Positions 1 to 9,224 of a stretch of DNA of 64,000 nt are shown here, one piece after another. The notes under the pieces are model-generated. The model was not told the DNA's origin. It saw only the letters and a program-made list of their open reading frames with translations, and made no database searches. The stretch covers positions 62,001 to 126,000 of the forward strand of contig NZ_JAGGPN010000049.1 in assembly GCF_018613795.1 (NCBI RefSeq), in the 5' to 3' direction. Position 1 is the stretch's first letter. Every line of letters begins with the position of its first letter. This DNA comes from Arthrobacter sp. ISL-65 (lineage in GTDB: Bacteria; Actinomycetota; Actinomycetes; Actinomycetales; Micrococcaceae). A program made the translations under genes and the position numbers.

Positions 1-1654
1 CGTGCCAGGCCAGATCCAGCAGCGCCGCACCGAGGTACTCCGTGGTGGCGAACCCCTCGCCCCACAGGCGGGACTCGTTGAGCCGGTCGACGACGTCCTG
101 GGCCAGCGGCTCCCCGGTGGCATGGTGGCGGGCGTAGTTGGACAGCACCTCGGGCCACATGATCCACATTTCGTTGACTTGGGACGGGTACTCCACAAAG
201 TCCCGCGGCACCGATGTGCCGGAGAAGCGGGGGTAGGTGACGTCGGAGAACAGCCCGTGCAGGGCGTGGCCGAACTCGTGGAACGCCGTGCGCACCTCAT
301 CGAGCGTGAGCAGCGTGGGCTCACCTGCGGGCGGCTTGGAGATGTTCAGGTTGTTGATGACCACCGGCTTGGTGCCCAGAAGTGCCGACTGGTCAACCAG
401 CGAATTCATCCACGCCCCGCCCCGCTTGGTTTCGCGGGTGTAGTAGTCGCCGAGGAACAGCCCCAGTTCTGTTCCGTCCGCGTCCCGGACCTCCCAGATC
501 CGGACGTCCTCGTGGTAGCCGGCAAGGTCCCTGCGCTCATGGAAGGTGATGCCGAAGAGCGAGGTCGCGGCGAAGAACACGCCATCCGTCAGTACCCGGT
601 CCAGCTCGAAGTACGGCCTGAGGGCCTGCTCGTCCACCGTGTACCGGTCCCGCCGCACCTTGGCGGAGTAGTAGGCCCAGTCCCAGGCCTCCAGCGGGTG
701 GCCTGCGCTCTCGGCCAGGGCGGCTGCCTCGGCGTCGGCGTTCCGGACGGCGGCGGGCGCCAGCCGGTTCAGCATGGACCGGACGGCTCCGAAGTCCGGA
801 GCCGTCTGCCGGTCCACCACCAGTTCGGCATAGTTGGCGAACCCCAGCAGGGCGGCTTTTTCGGCGCGGAGCCGGACCAGGGAGTTCACAACGTTGAGGA
901 CGTCGAGGTCACCGCCGGTGCTGCCGCGGGCCACGGACGCTTCGAAGAGCCGCCGGCGCACGTCCCTGTTGTCCAGTGCGGCCAGGGCCGGCTGGTTGCT
1001 TGGCTGGATAAGCGTCAGGAGGAACTTGCCGTCATGCCCGGCTACCCGGGCTGCTTCCGCGGCGCTGGCGATCTCGTCTCCGGGTAGGCCAGCCAGGTCA
1101 TCGGCGCTGTCCAGCAGCAGGGCGGCGGACTTCATCGCCTCCTTGACGCGCTGCCCGAATTCCGTGCCCAGCCGGGACAGTTCGGCGTTCAGCGAACGGA
1201 GCCGGTCCTGGCCGGCGTCGTCCAGCTGAATCCCGGACTGGCGGAATTCCTTGAGGTACTCCTCGACGAGCCTTCCGGCTTCGGCGTCCAGACCCGCGGT
1301 ATCCACGGCGGCGAACCGCTCGTAGAGTGCCCGGTTCAGGTACACGGCATCCTGATGGGCGGCGAAGCGGGGCGACAGTTCGGTCTCCAGCTTCGTGATG
1401 GCCTCGGAGGCGTCGGCCGAAACCAGGGTGAAGAAGGAAGCCGCGGCCCGGTCCAGCAGCCGGCCGGACTTCTCCATGGCCAGTACCGTGTTGTCGAACG
1501 TGGCCGGTCCGGGGTTGTCCACGATGGCCTGGATCTCGGCCAGGTGCTCGGTGAGCCCGGCGTCAACCGCCTCGGCGTAGTGGTCGTCGTCGATGCCGGC
1601 AAACGGCGGCAGTCCGAAGGGCAGGGCGCTGGGGGAGAGGAGGGGATTGGTCAT
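1..1654 (-). CDS. M3 family metallopeptidase (oligopeptidase A / peptidyl-dipeptidase Dcp type), 3' end outside window
   Basis: Minus-strand gene starting with ATG at 1654 and still open at base 1, so about 551 residues are visible. Family members are usually about 670-700 residues, so roughly 120 are missing. The zinc site HEFGH is at residues 459-463 (bases 266-280), in the context FHEFGHALHG, which is the M3 (thimet oligopeptidase) signature. The N-terminal half is the helical region typical of Dcp and OpdA. There is no signal peptide, so it should be a cytoplasmic zinc peptidase degrading short peptides. An AAAGGG ribosome-binding site precedes the ATG. It diverges from the CapA-like gene with about 100 bp between them. 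Dcp and OpdA cannot be told apart here. Confidence 0.9.
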   Translation of the reverse strand, partial: MTNPLLSPSALPFGLPPFAGIDDDHYAEAVDAGLTEHLAEIQAIVDNPGPATFDNTVLAMEKSGRLLDRAAASFFTLVSADASEAITKLETELSPRFAAHQDAVYLNRALYERFAAVDTAGLDAEAGRLVEEYLKEFRQSGIQLDDAGQDRLRSLNAELSRLGTEFGQRVKEAMKSAALLLDSADDLAGLPGDEIASAAEAARVAGHDGKFLLTLIQPSNQPALAALDNRDVRRRLFEASVARGSTGGDLDVLNVVNSLVRLRAEKAALLGFANYAELVVDRQTAPDFGAVRSMLNRLAPAAVRNADAEAAALAESAGHPLEAWDWAYYSAKVRRDRYTVDEQALRPYFELDRVLTDGVFFAATSLFGITFHERRDLAGYHEDVRIWEVRDADGTELGLFLGDYYTRETKRGGAWMNSLVDQSALLGTKPVVINNLNISKPPAGEPTLLTLDEVRTAFHEFGHALHGLFSDVTYPRFSGTSVPRDFVEYPSQVNEMWIMWPEVLSNYARHHATGEPLAQDVVDRLNESRLWGEGFATTEYLGAALLDLAWH

Positions 1655-1754
1655 GAAGCAACCCTTTCATGCAGCTCAGCGGTGCACAATGTTTTGGCGT
1701 GGTTCTACGGGCGGGTTGCCTGCCGTCGGCGGGCCGCGGACTTACGCTGGGGTC

Positions 1755-3071
1755 ATGGGGAACAACAACGTCTCTGGCCGTGCGTTTCAAGCGGCCGCTG
1801 CTGCACTGCTGATGGCGGGGCTGGTGTCCTGCGGCGTGGCCGCCGAGCAGGCCCGGCCGCAGCCGGCCAGTGAGTCCGGCAGCCAGTCCGGCAGCCAGCC
1901 TGCCAGTGCGGCCGGCCAGCCCTCGAGCCCGGCAGCGCAGTCCAGCGCCGGGAGCAGTGCAGCGCCCACGTCGACGGCGGACCCCACACCTAGTGCCGTT
2001 GCGACCCCAACCCCGGGTGCCGGTCCCGCGTGCGCGGCGATCCGCTGCACGTCCGTCCTGGTCACCGGTGACATGCTGGTGCACACCCAGCTGTGGCAAC
2101 AGGCCCACGAAGATGCCGTAGCCGGCGGGGTCAAGGGACTGGACTTCGGTCCGCTGCTGGAAGGGCAGAGGCGCTACATCGAACAAAGCGACATAGCCAT
2201 CTGCCACCAGGAAACGCCGGTGGCCCTGCCCGGGGGACCCTTCTCCGCATACCCTTCCTTCAACGTCCCGCCGCAGATTGCCGCTGCCGCCAAATCGGTC
2301 GGCTACCGTGCCTGCACCACGGCCAGCAACCACACCATCGACCAGGGCACCGAGGGCCTCGCCAGGACACTGGATGTGCTGGATACAGTAGGTCTGCAGC
2401 ACACCGGCTCCTACCGCACGCAGGCTGAGTCCAAGGGCATCCTCATCCTGCAGACCGACGCCGCCCGGATTGCCGTCATTGCGGGCACCTACGGACTCAA
2501 CGGGCAGGTCCCGGAACAGCCGTGGCAGGTGGACATGCTCGACGCGCCCGCCATGATCGCCAAGGCCAAGGAGGCCAGAAAGCTGGGCGCGGACATCGTC
2601 CTGGCCGCCATGCACGCGGGGGACGAGTACGCCAGTGCCCCGAACGCCCAGCAGCTGGAAGTGGCGCACGCGCTGGCCGACAGCGGCCAGTTCACCATGA
2701 TCTACGGGCACCACACGCACTCGGTGCTTCCCGTCGAAAAGTACAAGGGAACCTGGATCGCCTACGGCCTGGGCAACGGCGTGACAGAACTGTCTCCGAC
2801 GTATGTTGTCAACAACGAGGGCCTGCTGCTCCGGGCACAGTTCAGCCAGGACAGTGCCGGCAAGTGGACCGCATCCGACGTCGCCTGGGCGCCGTCGGTG
2901 ATCGTCAGCGCCCCCTATCGCTGGTGCTCTGTGGCCGCGGACGCCCCGCAGGGCGTCTGCGCCAGTCCCGCGGCAGACGCCGACACCCGGCTGCGGACCA
3001 AGCAGGTAGTGGAGTCGATGGGCGCGGCGCAGGCCGGAGCCCGGGAGCTGCTGGTCACCAAGGAACGTTGA
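1755..3071 (+). CDS. CapA family lipoprotein (PGA_cap metallophosphatase-like)
   Basis: 438 residues. The N terminus is a short lipoprotein signal with lipobox LVSC (Cys26), followed by a Ser/Pro/Ala/Gln-rich linker to about residue 95, so the protein should be a surface lipoprotein. The catalytic-type domain has the CapA/PgsA signatures: GDMLVH near residue 105, CHQETP, ASNHTIDQG, a MHAGDEY segment and GHHTHS near residue 319, a calcineurin-like metal-ligand pattern. Family members take part in poly-gamma-glutamate or capsule assembly, but most lone actinobacterial copies are uncharacterised and no capB/capC genes are adjacent. The ATG at 1755 is chosen because it puts the lipobox at a normal distance. 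An in-frame upstream extension to 1593 is rejected. Confidence 0.85.
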   Translation: MGNNNVSGRAFQAAAAALLMAGLVSCGVAAEQARPQPASESGSQSGSQPASAAGQPSSPAAQSSAGSSAAPTSTADPTPSAVATPTPGAGPACAAIRCTSVLVTGDMLVHTQLWQQAHEDAVAGGVKGLDFGPLLEGQRRYIEQSDIAICHQETPVALPGGPFSAYPSFNVPPQIAAAAKSVGYRACTTASNHTIDQGTEGLARTLDVLDTVGLQHTGSYRTQAESKGILILQTDAARIAVIAGTYGLNGQVPEQPWQVDMLDAPAMIAKAKEARKLGADIVLAAMHAGDEYASAPNAQQLEVAHALADSGQFTMIYGHHTHSVLPVEKYKGTWIAYGLGNGVTELSPTYVVNNEGLLLRAQFSQDSAGKWTASDVAWAPSVIVSAPYRWCSVAADAPQGVCASPAADADTRLRTKQVVESMGAAQAGARELLVTKER

Positions 3072-3114
3072 ATCTGGAGCGGTGAAACAGGACGCTGACC
3101 CGTTCGGGTTATTC

Positions 3115-3867
3115 CTAACGCGGCCGGCGGGCCGCGTGCTCGCGGGCCAGAACGGCGAAGCGGTCATCCGCTTCGCCGGGAGTGAAGGTTCCATACTTGC
3201 GTTCGACGGCGGTCCGGATCAGGAAGTCGGCAATGGCCGGGTTCTTGGGCAGCAGGGAACCGTGCAGGTAGCTGGCCACGATGTTGCGGTACCGGGCTCC
3301 TTCCTGGCCGTCGCTGCTGTTGTTGCCGGTGCCCTTCGCCACCGTCCCCAGCGGTTCGACGCCGGGACCAAGGGTGGTCTGGCCGCTGTGGTTTTCGTAG
3401 CCCAGGACCTCGCCGAACTCGGCGGTAGTGACCTTGACGTTGCCGATCAGCCGCTCATCCGTGCCGTGGGTCTCCACGTCCAGAACTCCGATGCCTGGAA
3501 TGACCGGGCCTGAGCGGGTCTTGAAGAAGCGACCGAACAGCTGGTACAGCCCGCAGATGAGCAGCATCGGCGTGCCTTCCTCGGCCATTCCCTTAAGGAG
3601 GCTGGATCGTGACTGGAGGTCGTCCTGGATGACGAGCTGGCCGCTGTCCTGCCCGCCGCCGCCAAGGATGATGTCCACGCCCTCCGGGAACTCGTCGCCC
3701 ACGTTGTACTCGAGCAGCTCCGGTGTGTATCCGTGCCATTTCAGGCGTTGCTGCAGCACCAGGGCGTTGCCCCAGTCGCCGTAGATGTTCATCTCCCGCG
3801 GGTACAGCTGCAGAACCCGGATGGTTCCCTTTGACGCGGTAGTGCCGGCGGTCGATTCGGGGGTCAT
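3115..3867 (-). CDS. gatD: Lipid II isoglutaminyl synthase, glutamine amidotransferase subunit GatD
   Basis: 250 residues. GatD is a class I (triad) glutaminase that releases ammonia from glutamine and passes it to MurT for amidation of D-Glu to D-isoglutamine in lipid II. The nucleophile is Cys105 in LLICGLYQLFG and the catalytic His is H202 in SYLHGSLLPKNP. The glycine-rich ILGGGGQDSGQ stretch is typical of the GatD/CobB-CobQ glutaminase group. The start codon overlaps the murT stop by 4 nt, so translation is probably coupled. It converges with the CapA-like gene with only about 43 bp between them. Confidence 0.93.
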   Translation of the reverse strand: MTPESTAGTTASKGTIRVLQLYPREMNIYGDWGNALVLQQRLKWHGYTPELLEYNVGDEFPEGVDIILGGGGQDSGQLVIQDDLQSRSSLLKGMAEEGTPMLLICGLYQLFGRFFKTRSGPVIPGIGVLDVETHGTDERLIGNVKVTTAEFGEVLGYENHSGQTTLGPGVEPLGTVAKGTGNNSSDGQEGARYRNIVASYLHGSLLPKNPAIADFLIRTAVERKYGTFTPGEADDRFAVLAREHAARRPR

Positions 3868-5153
3868 GAGACCACCTCCACTGTGGTGATTTTGGACAGC
3901 TCACGGCGTATGGCGAGCATTGCGGTGTAGGTGCAGAAGACGCGCTTCGGCTTGCCTTTGCCCTTGCGGATGAAGTCGGCCAGTGCAGCCGGGATGTCGG
4001 TGTCCACCGCCCCGATCTGCACTTCGTCGTACTGCAGGCGCAGGGCCATGTCATACGCCCGGGAACCGCTGACCTGGTCCACGCCGTCCGCGCGCAGTGA
4101 GTCGAAATCAACGTCCCACAGCCAGGACATGTCGCGGCCGTCAGCGTAGTTGTCGTTGATCGCGATCATCGTGGCGTAGCCGCCCGAGGGGAACGACTTG
4201 AGGCCCAGACGGAAGCCGCTCGGGTTCTTGACCAGGACCAGATCCAGCGGGAGCCCGTCCACCGTGAGGCTTTCGCCGCGCCCAAATGCCGGGGCCACCT
4301 CGGACAGGGCCTTCAGCAGGGTGCCGTGGTCCGCCGTGGCGGCGCCGCTGCCGCAGATGCTGCGGGCCAGGGCCAGCGCAGCCGCGGCGTTGAAGATGTT
4401 GTAGACGCCGCGGAGCTTCATCCCGGTGGTGACCGTGACGCCGTCGTACTCAAAGTCTGCGTCATCGGCACCCACGCGGCGAAGAACGACGTCGGCCTGG
4501 GGCCTTTGCGGTACCGCAGGTACGGGGCTGCCCGGCCCAGCGCGGAGTTCATCGTCGCTGGGGAAGGTGCCCAGCAGGGAGTCGTCCAGGCCGAAGTAGA
4601 GGACCTCGGGGCCCTGCAGCGTACCGGCGATCCGGGCCACCCGCGGGTCCTCGCGGTTCAGCACCACAGTCCCCGTTGTCTTGGAGGCGATGTGCTGGAG
4701 GAGCTGGGCTGTCTTGTCGATCTCACCGAAGCGGTCAAGCTGGTCGCGGAGCACGTTCAGCAGGAGGCTGTAGCGCGGCGGGACGCGGTTGACGAAATGC
4801 ACGGCGTGGGCCTCGTCCAGCTCCAGCACGGCGATATCGGCCTCGAGCCGTCCGCGCCAGTCGACGTCGCCGATCAGGGCGGCTGCCACGCCCCGGGTGA
4901 AGTTGCTTCCCGTGCGGTTGGTGAACACCTTCAGGCCCTGGCTTTCCAGCAGCTCTACCACCATTTTGGTGGTGGTGGTCTTGCCGTTGGTGCCGCTGAC
5001 TACGGCCACGCCGTGGGGGAGGGTGGACAGGGTCCGCTGCATGAACCCGGGGTCGATTTTTTCGACCACCAGACCGGGTAATGCAGAGCCTCCGCCTCTG
5101 AGCCGGGAAACCCGGCGAACGAACTTGCCGAGCGGAACGCTAAGGGAAAACAT
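3864..5153 (-). CDS. murT: Lipid II isoglutaminyl synthase, Mur ligase subunit MurT
   Basis: 429 residues. This is a Mur-ligase-like ATP-dependent subunit that activates the alpha-carboxylate of D-Glu in the stem peptide. The P-loop GTNGKTT is at residues 54-60. Central-domain motifs include LELDEAH and LNVLRDQLDRFGEID, and the C-terminal DUF1727 region follows. The DRFGEI segment and pairing with gatD set it apart from folC and murC-F. Compared with the Staphylococcus and Streptococcus enzymes, the segment after the YFGLDDS motif has no cysteines, so the Cys4 zinc ribbon seems to be missing. It diverges from pdxT across a 91-bp gap. Confidence 0.92.
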   Translation of the reverse strand: MFSLSVPLGKFVRRVSRLRGGGSALPGLVVEKIDPGFMQRTLSTLPHGVAVVSGTNGKTTTTKMVVELLESQGLKVFTNRTGSNFTRGVAAALIGDVDWRGRLEADIAVLELDEAHAVHFVNRVPPRYSLLLNVLRDQLDRFGEIDKTAQLLQHIASKTTGTVVLNREDPRVARIAGTLQGPEVLYFGLDDSLLGTFPSDDELRAGPGSPVPAVPQRPQADVVLRRVGADDADFEYDGVTVTTGMKLRGVYNIFNAAAALALARSICGSGAATADHGTLLKALSEVAPAFGRGESLTVDGLPLDLVLVKNPSGFRLGLKSFPSGGYATMIAINDNYADGRDMSWLWDVDFDSLRADGVDQVSGSRAYDMALRLQYDEVQIGAVDTDIPAALADFIRKGKGKPKRVFCTYTAMLAIRRELSKITTVEVVS

Positions 5154-5244
5154 GCTCTGTAATATATCCCAGCAACGGCATGCAATGTGGCGGACGGCCG
5201 GCGGCGGGAGCGGCTGCCCGCCGCCGGGACACTATGCTGTTTGG

Positions 5245-5976
5245 ATGACCGATTCCCTTTCCAGCGCCCTTCCGCGCCCTGCCGGCGTGCCCGAAAAGCC
5301 CGGCACTGGCCTGCGCATAGGCGTCCTGGCGCTGCAGGGCGACTTCCGTGAGCACCTTCGGGCAGTCGAGACAGCGGGCGCCGCCGGCGTGGGTGTCCGC
5401 CGACCCGCGGAGCTCGACGGACTCGACGGACTCATCATCCCCGGCGGCGAGTCTACGGCGATCGACAAGCTGGCCCGCGCGTTCGACCTCGCCGAGCCGC
5501 TGCGCCAGCGGATCGCCGAGGGCCTCCCGGTGTACGGCTCCTGCGCGGGCATGATCCTGCTGGCGCACGACATCGCCGACCCCGCCGCAGACCTGGCCGG
5601 CAACCCCCAGCAGACGTTCGGCGGCCTGGACATCACGGTGCGCCGCAACGCCTTCGGCCGCCAGCGGGAATCCTTTGAGACTGATCTTGAATTCAAGGGG
5701 CTGGAGTTCAGCGCCACTGAGCACGGCGTGGCGCCGGTGCACGCGGTGTTCATCCGCGGCCCCTGGGTGGAGCGCGTGGGCCCTGGCGTTGAAGTCCTGG
5801 CGCAGGTGGAACCGGCCGACCAGGAGCACGCCTCCCACGCGGCCGATCTGCAGGGCACGGCTAGAATTGTTGCAGTGCGTTCAGGCCAGCTGCTGGCCAC
5901 CTCCTTCCATCCGGAAGTGACAGGCGAGAAGCGCGTGCATGAACTTTTTATCCGCATGATCAGAGGAGAAGCGTAA
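5245..5976 (+). CDS. pdxT: Pyridoxal 5'-phosphate synthase glutaminase subunit PdxT
   Basis: 243 residues. PdxT hydrolyses glutamine and supplies ammonia to PdxS in the DXP-independent PLP pathway. The nucleophile is Cys100 in YGSCAGM, and the His-Glu pair is in SFHPEV (H222, E224). PGGEST and the LALQGDFREH start of the fold are clear family signatures. About 20 residues precede the usual PdxT N terminus because ATG 5245 is the first in-frame start. A downstream start at the LRIGVLALQGD region cannot be excluded. pdxS, often the upstream neighbour, is not in this window; the upstream side holds divergent murT. yebC follows after 3 bp. Confidence 0.93.
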   Translation: MTDSLSSALPRPAGVPEKPGTGLRIGVLALQGDFREHLRAVETAGAAGVGVRRPAELDGLDGLIIPGGESTAIDKLARAFDLAEPLRQRIAEGLPVYGSCAGMILLAHDIADPAADLAGNPQQTFGGLDITVRRNAFGRQRESFETDLEFKGLEFSATEHGVAPVHAVFIRGPWVERVGPGVEVLAQVEPADQEHASHAADLQGTARIVAVRSGQLLATSFHPEVTGEKRVHELFIRMIRGEA

Positions 5977-5979
5977 AGC

Positions 5980-6735
5980 ATGTCAGGCCACTCCAAATGG
6001 GCAACGACCAAGCACAAGAAGGCCATCCTTGATAGCCGCCGGGCAAAGTCGTTCGCCAAGCTGATCAAGAACATCGAAGTTGCCGCCCGCATGGGCGGCC
6101 CGGACCTTTCCGGCAACCCCGGCCTTGAACTGGCCGTCACCAAAGCGAAAAAGACGTCGGTTCCCGCCGACAACATCGACCGTGCCATCAAGCGCGGCGC
6201 CGGCCTCACCGGCGAGGTCGTGGACTACACCGAGATCATGTACGAATGCCGTGGCCCGCAGGGTTCGGCGCTCCTGATCGAGTGCCTCACGGACAACAAG
6301 AACCGCGCGGCCTCCGAGGTCCGCCTCGCAATCTCCCGCAACGGCGGCACCATCGCCGATCCCGGTTCGGTCAGCTACCTGTTCTCCCGCAAGGGCGTTG
6401 TCACCCTGCCCAAGAACGGCCTCAGCGAGGACGACGTCCTGATGGCGGTGCTGGACGCCGGCGCCGAGGAAGTCAAGGACAACGGCGAGACCTTCGAAAT
6501 CCATTCGGACCCGAAGGACCTGCAGGCCATCCGCGACGCGCTCAAGGAAGCCGGCATCGACTACGACACCGACGAGGCCGAGTTCGTGCCCTCCATGGAG
6601 GTGCCGCTGGACCTGGATGCCGCCAAGAAATTCATGAAGCTCGTCGACGCCCTCGAGGACCTCGACGACGTCCAGAACGTCTACAGCAACGCTGACCTCA
6701 GCGACGAAGTTCAGGCTGCCCTGGACGCCGAGTGA
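5980..6735 (+). CDS. YebC/PmpR family protein
   Basis: 251 residues, the usual length. The N-terminal MSGHSKWATTKHKKA and the PADNIDRAIKRG motif are diagnostic of the YebC/PmpR family. Members were described as DNA-binding regulators, and more recently some YebC proteins have been linked to translation through proline-rich stretches. It lies 3 bp after pdxT and 31 bp before ruvC. This yebC-ruvC-ruvA-ruvB order is very widely conserved in bacteria and suggests one transcript. Confidence 0.95.
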   Translation: MSGHSKWATTKHKKAILDSRRAKSFAKLIKNIEVAARMGGPDLSGNPGLELAVTKAKKTSVPADNIDRAIKRGAGLTGEVVDYTEIMYECRGPQGSALLIECLTDNKNRAASEVRLAISRNGGTIADPGSVSYLFSRKGVVTLPKNGLSEDDVLMAVLDAGAEEVKDNGETFEIHSDPKDLQAIRDALKEAGIDYDTDEAEFVPSMEVPLDLDAAKKFMKLVDALEDLDDVQNVYSNADLSDEVQAALDAE

Positions 6736-6766
6736 TCTTCGGCGTGGCGGACCGGGGCGGTTGCAC

Positions 6767-7345
6767 GTGACGCTGCGCGTACTTGGCATCGACCCCGGAC
6801 TGACCCGCTGCGGCATCGGCGTGGTGGACGTCGAAAAGAACCGCCGGGCCACCATGGTGGCGGTTGGCGTGGTGGGAACGTCGCCCGAGGAGACCCTCGA
6901 CCAGCGGCTGCTGGTGATCGCCTTGGCCATCGACGACTGGCTCGACCGTTACGAGCCGCACGTGCTGGCGGTGGAACGTGTTTTCTCGCAGCTCAACGTC
7001 AGCACGGTCATGGGCGTGGCCCAGGCTTCCGGCGTCGTCATCGCGGCCGCGGCCCGGCGCGGCATCCCCGTAGCTTTACACACGCCGTCGGAGGTCAAGG
7101 CGGCGGTGACCGGGAGCGGTTCCTCGAACAAGGAGGCCGTCACCAAGCTGGTCACCAAGATTCTCCGGCTCGATGCTCCGCCGCGTCCCGCGGACGCGGC
7201 CGACGCTCTGGCCCTCGCCATCACGCACGCCTGGCGGGCGGGCAGCGGTGCCACCGTAGCCACCACCGGCCCCGGCAGCCAGTCGCTCACGCCCGCCCAG
7301 CGCGCGTGGGCCGAGGCGGAGGCCAAGGCGCGCCGTGCACGGTGA
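6767..7345 (+). CDS. ruvC: Holliday junction endodeoxyribonuclease RuvC
   Basis: 192 residues. RuvC is the RNase H-fold resolvase that cuts four-way junctions with RuvAB. Acidic active-site residues are visible: Asp9 in LGIDPGLTRCG, the Glu of LAVERVFSQLN, and the C-terminal DAADALALA motif. GTG 6767 is preferred over in-frame TTG 6761 because the GGGGCGG ribosome-binding site ends 6 nt before the GTG. ruvA follows after an 82-bp gap, so the three ruv genes are not all tightly coupled. Confidence 0.95.
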   Translation: MTLRVLGIDPGLTRCGIGVVDVEKNRRATMVAVGVVGTSPEETLDQRLLVIALAIDDWLDRYEPHVLAVERVFSQLNVSTVMGVAQASGVVIAAAARRGIPVALHTPSEVKAAVTGSGSSNKEAVTKLVTKILRLDAPPRPADAADALALAITHAWRAGSGATVATTGPGSQSLTPAQRAWAEAEAKARRAR

Positions 7346-7427
7346 ATGTCGCCGGCGCTTGTTAGGGTATTCGTAGATATGTTCGGATAGTCGGTTCTTT
7401 GCCGGCGCAAGTTCAGGAGCCCCGGCC

Positions 7428-8075
7428 TTGATTAGTTTTCTCCGCGGAACCGTGGCGCACGTCGGACTGTCCACCGCCGTCATCGACCTCAACGGCGCCG
7501 GCATGAGCGTCTACGCGACGCCGCAGACGCTCAGCAAGCTGCGGGCCGGCGAGGAGGGAAAGCTTTTCACCTCCCTGATCGTCCGGGAGGATTCCCTGAC
7601 CCTGTTCGGCTTCGCGAGCGACGACGAACGGGAAGTTTTTGACGTTCTGCTCAGTGTCAGCGGAGTGGGTCCGAGGCTCGCCCTTGCGGTCCTCGCCGTG
7701 CACGACCCCGAAGCCATCCGCGTGGCGGCGCACACCGGGGACAGCAAGACGTTCACTAAGGTCCCGGGCATCGGCCCGAAGGTCGGCGGGCGCATCGTTC
7801 TTGAACTCGCCGGGAAACTGGTTCCGCACGGCACGGCGACGCCCGCGGGAGCGCCGGCTGCGTCATCGGAAGGCGTCTGGAAGCCGCAGGTCGTGGCCGC
7901 CATGACCAGCCTGGGCTGGTCCGAAAAGGACGCCACGGGCAGCATCGACAAGGCCCTCGCAGACGCGCCGGAACTTGCCGGCGAAGGCAACGTTGCCGAG
8001 ATCCTGCGCACCACGCTGCGCTGGCTCGGCCAGGACGGAGCCCGGGCGGGCAACAGGGTAGGCAGCCGTGGCTGA
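7428..8075 (+). CDS. ruvA: Holliday junction branch migration protein RuvA
   Basis: 215 residues. RuvA binds the Holliday junction as a tetramer and loads RuvB. The N-terminal OB-fold begins ISFLRGTVAHV, and the helix-hairpin-helix segments follow (SGVGPRLALAVL and VPGIGPKVGGRIVLEL). The C-terminal domain that contacts RuvB starts after an Ala/Pro linker. The start is TTG at 7428, supported by AGGAGC 7 nt upstream. The 3' end overlaps ruvB by 8 bp. Confidence 0.95.
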   Translation: MISFLRGTVAHVGLSTAVIDLNGAGMSVYATPQTLSKLRAGEEGKLFTSLIVREDSLTLFGFASDDEREVFDVLLSVSGVGPRLALAVLAVHDPEAIRVAAHTGDSKTFTKVPGIGPKVGGRIVLELAGKLVPHGTATPAGAPAASSEGVWKPQVVAAMTSLGWSEKDATGSIDKALADAPELAGEGNVAEILRTTLRWLGQDGARAGNRVGSRG

Positions 8076-9156
8076 GCCGTCCCTGGTCGCCGGGGGAGAA
8101 GAGCCGGAGGAGCGGGCCATCGAGGCGGCGCTCCGGCCCAAGAACCTCGATGACTTCGTAGGCCAGCACAGGGTCCGCAAACAGCTTTCCCTTGTGTTGC
8201 AGGCATCCCGGATGCGCGGGCGCAGCGCGGACCATGTGCTCTTTTCCGGTCCTCCCGGCCTCGGCAAGACCACACTCGCCATGATTGTCGCTGCCGAGAT
8301 GAACGCCCCGCTGCGCATCAGCAGCGGCCCGGCCATCCAACACGCGGGCGACCTCGCCGCCATACTTTCCTCACTGTCAGAGGGCGAGGTCCTCTTCCTC
8401 GACGAAATCCACCGGATGTCCCGTCCGGCCGAGGAAATGCTCTACATGGCCATGGAAGACTTCCGGGTGGACATCGTGGTGGGCAAGGGGGCCGGTGCCA
8501 CGGCCATTCCGCTGGAGTTGCCGCCCTTCACGCTGGTGGGTGCCACCACGCGCGCCGGACTTCTTCCGGGTCCGCTCCGGGACCGGTTCGGGTTCACGGG
8601 CCACCTGGAGTTTTATTCGGTGGAGGAACTGGAGCTGGTGCTGCGCAGGTCCGCCGGCCTCCTCGACCTGAAGGTGAATTCGGCTGGTTTCACGGAAATC
8701 GCCGGACGGTCACGCGGCACCCCGCGCATTGCCAACCGGCTGCTGCGGCGCGTCCGGGACTGGGCGCTGGTCCACGGGATTGAACAGATTGACGCCCGGT
8801 CCGCTTCTGCCGCACTGGACATGTATGAAGTGGATAAACGCGGGCTGGACCGGCTGGACCGGTCCGTGCTGGAAGCGCTGATCACCAAATTCGGCGGCGG
8901 TCCGGTGGGACTGTCAACCCTGGCCATCGCCGTCGGGGAGGAGCCGGAGACCGTGGAGACGGTCGCCGAGCCGTACCTGGTCCGGGAAGGGCTGCTGGGC
9001 AGGACGCCAAGGGGCCGGATCGCCATGGCCCCGGCCTGGACCCACCTTGGGCTGGCAATACCAGCGGGGGTCTTTGGGCAGGAAACCCTGGACCTTTTCG
9101 AGGCCGGGCCGGGCGATGAAGAATCGTCATCTGAATGGGTTTCCAGCACCCAATAG
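8068..9156 (+). CDS. ruvB: Holliday junction branch migration DNA helicase RuvB
   Basis: 362 residues. RuvB is the AAA+ ATPase motor of branch migration. The Walker A GPPGLGKTT is at residues 61-69, Walker B is LFLDEIHRM, followed by sensor 1 (GATTRAGLL), the arginine-finger region GPLRDRFG, and the winged-helix C-terminal domain. The GTG start overlaps the end of ruvA by 8 bp. The following 176-bp gap before yajC contains a UUCG-capped hairpin. Confidence 0.96.
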   Translation: MAEPSLVAGGEEPEERAIEAALRPKNLDDFVGQHRVRKQLSLVLQASRMRGRSADHVLFSGPPGLGKTTLAMIVAAEMNAPLRISSGPAIQHAGDLAAILSSLSEGEVLFLDEIHRMSRPAEEMLYMAMEDFRVDIVVGKGAGATAIPLELPPFTLVGATTRAGLLPGPLRDRFGFTGHLEFYSVEELELVLRRSAGLLDLKVNSAGFTEIAGRSRGTPRIANRLLRRVRDWALVHGIEQIDARSASAALDMYEVDKRGLDRLDRSVLEALITKFGGGPVGLSTLAIAVGEEPETVETVAEPYLVREGLLGRTPRGRIAMAPAWTHLGLAIPAGVFGQETLDLFEAGPGDEESSSEWVSSTQ

Positions 9157-9224
9157 CAGCGCCCTCCCAGCTTTTCCCTCTAGACTGGAAAGACGCTCGG
9201 CACGTCCGGGCTTTGTTTCCGTGT

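Noticed and set aside
7372..7385. CGTAGATATGTTCG upstream of ruvA as a LexA box
   Set aside because: Only one half-site (GTTCG) fits; the other half has two mismatches out of five, so an SOS box is not supported.
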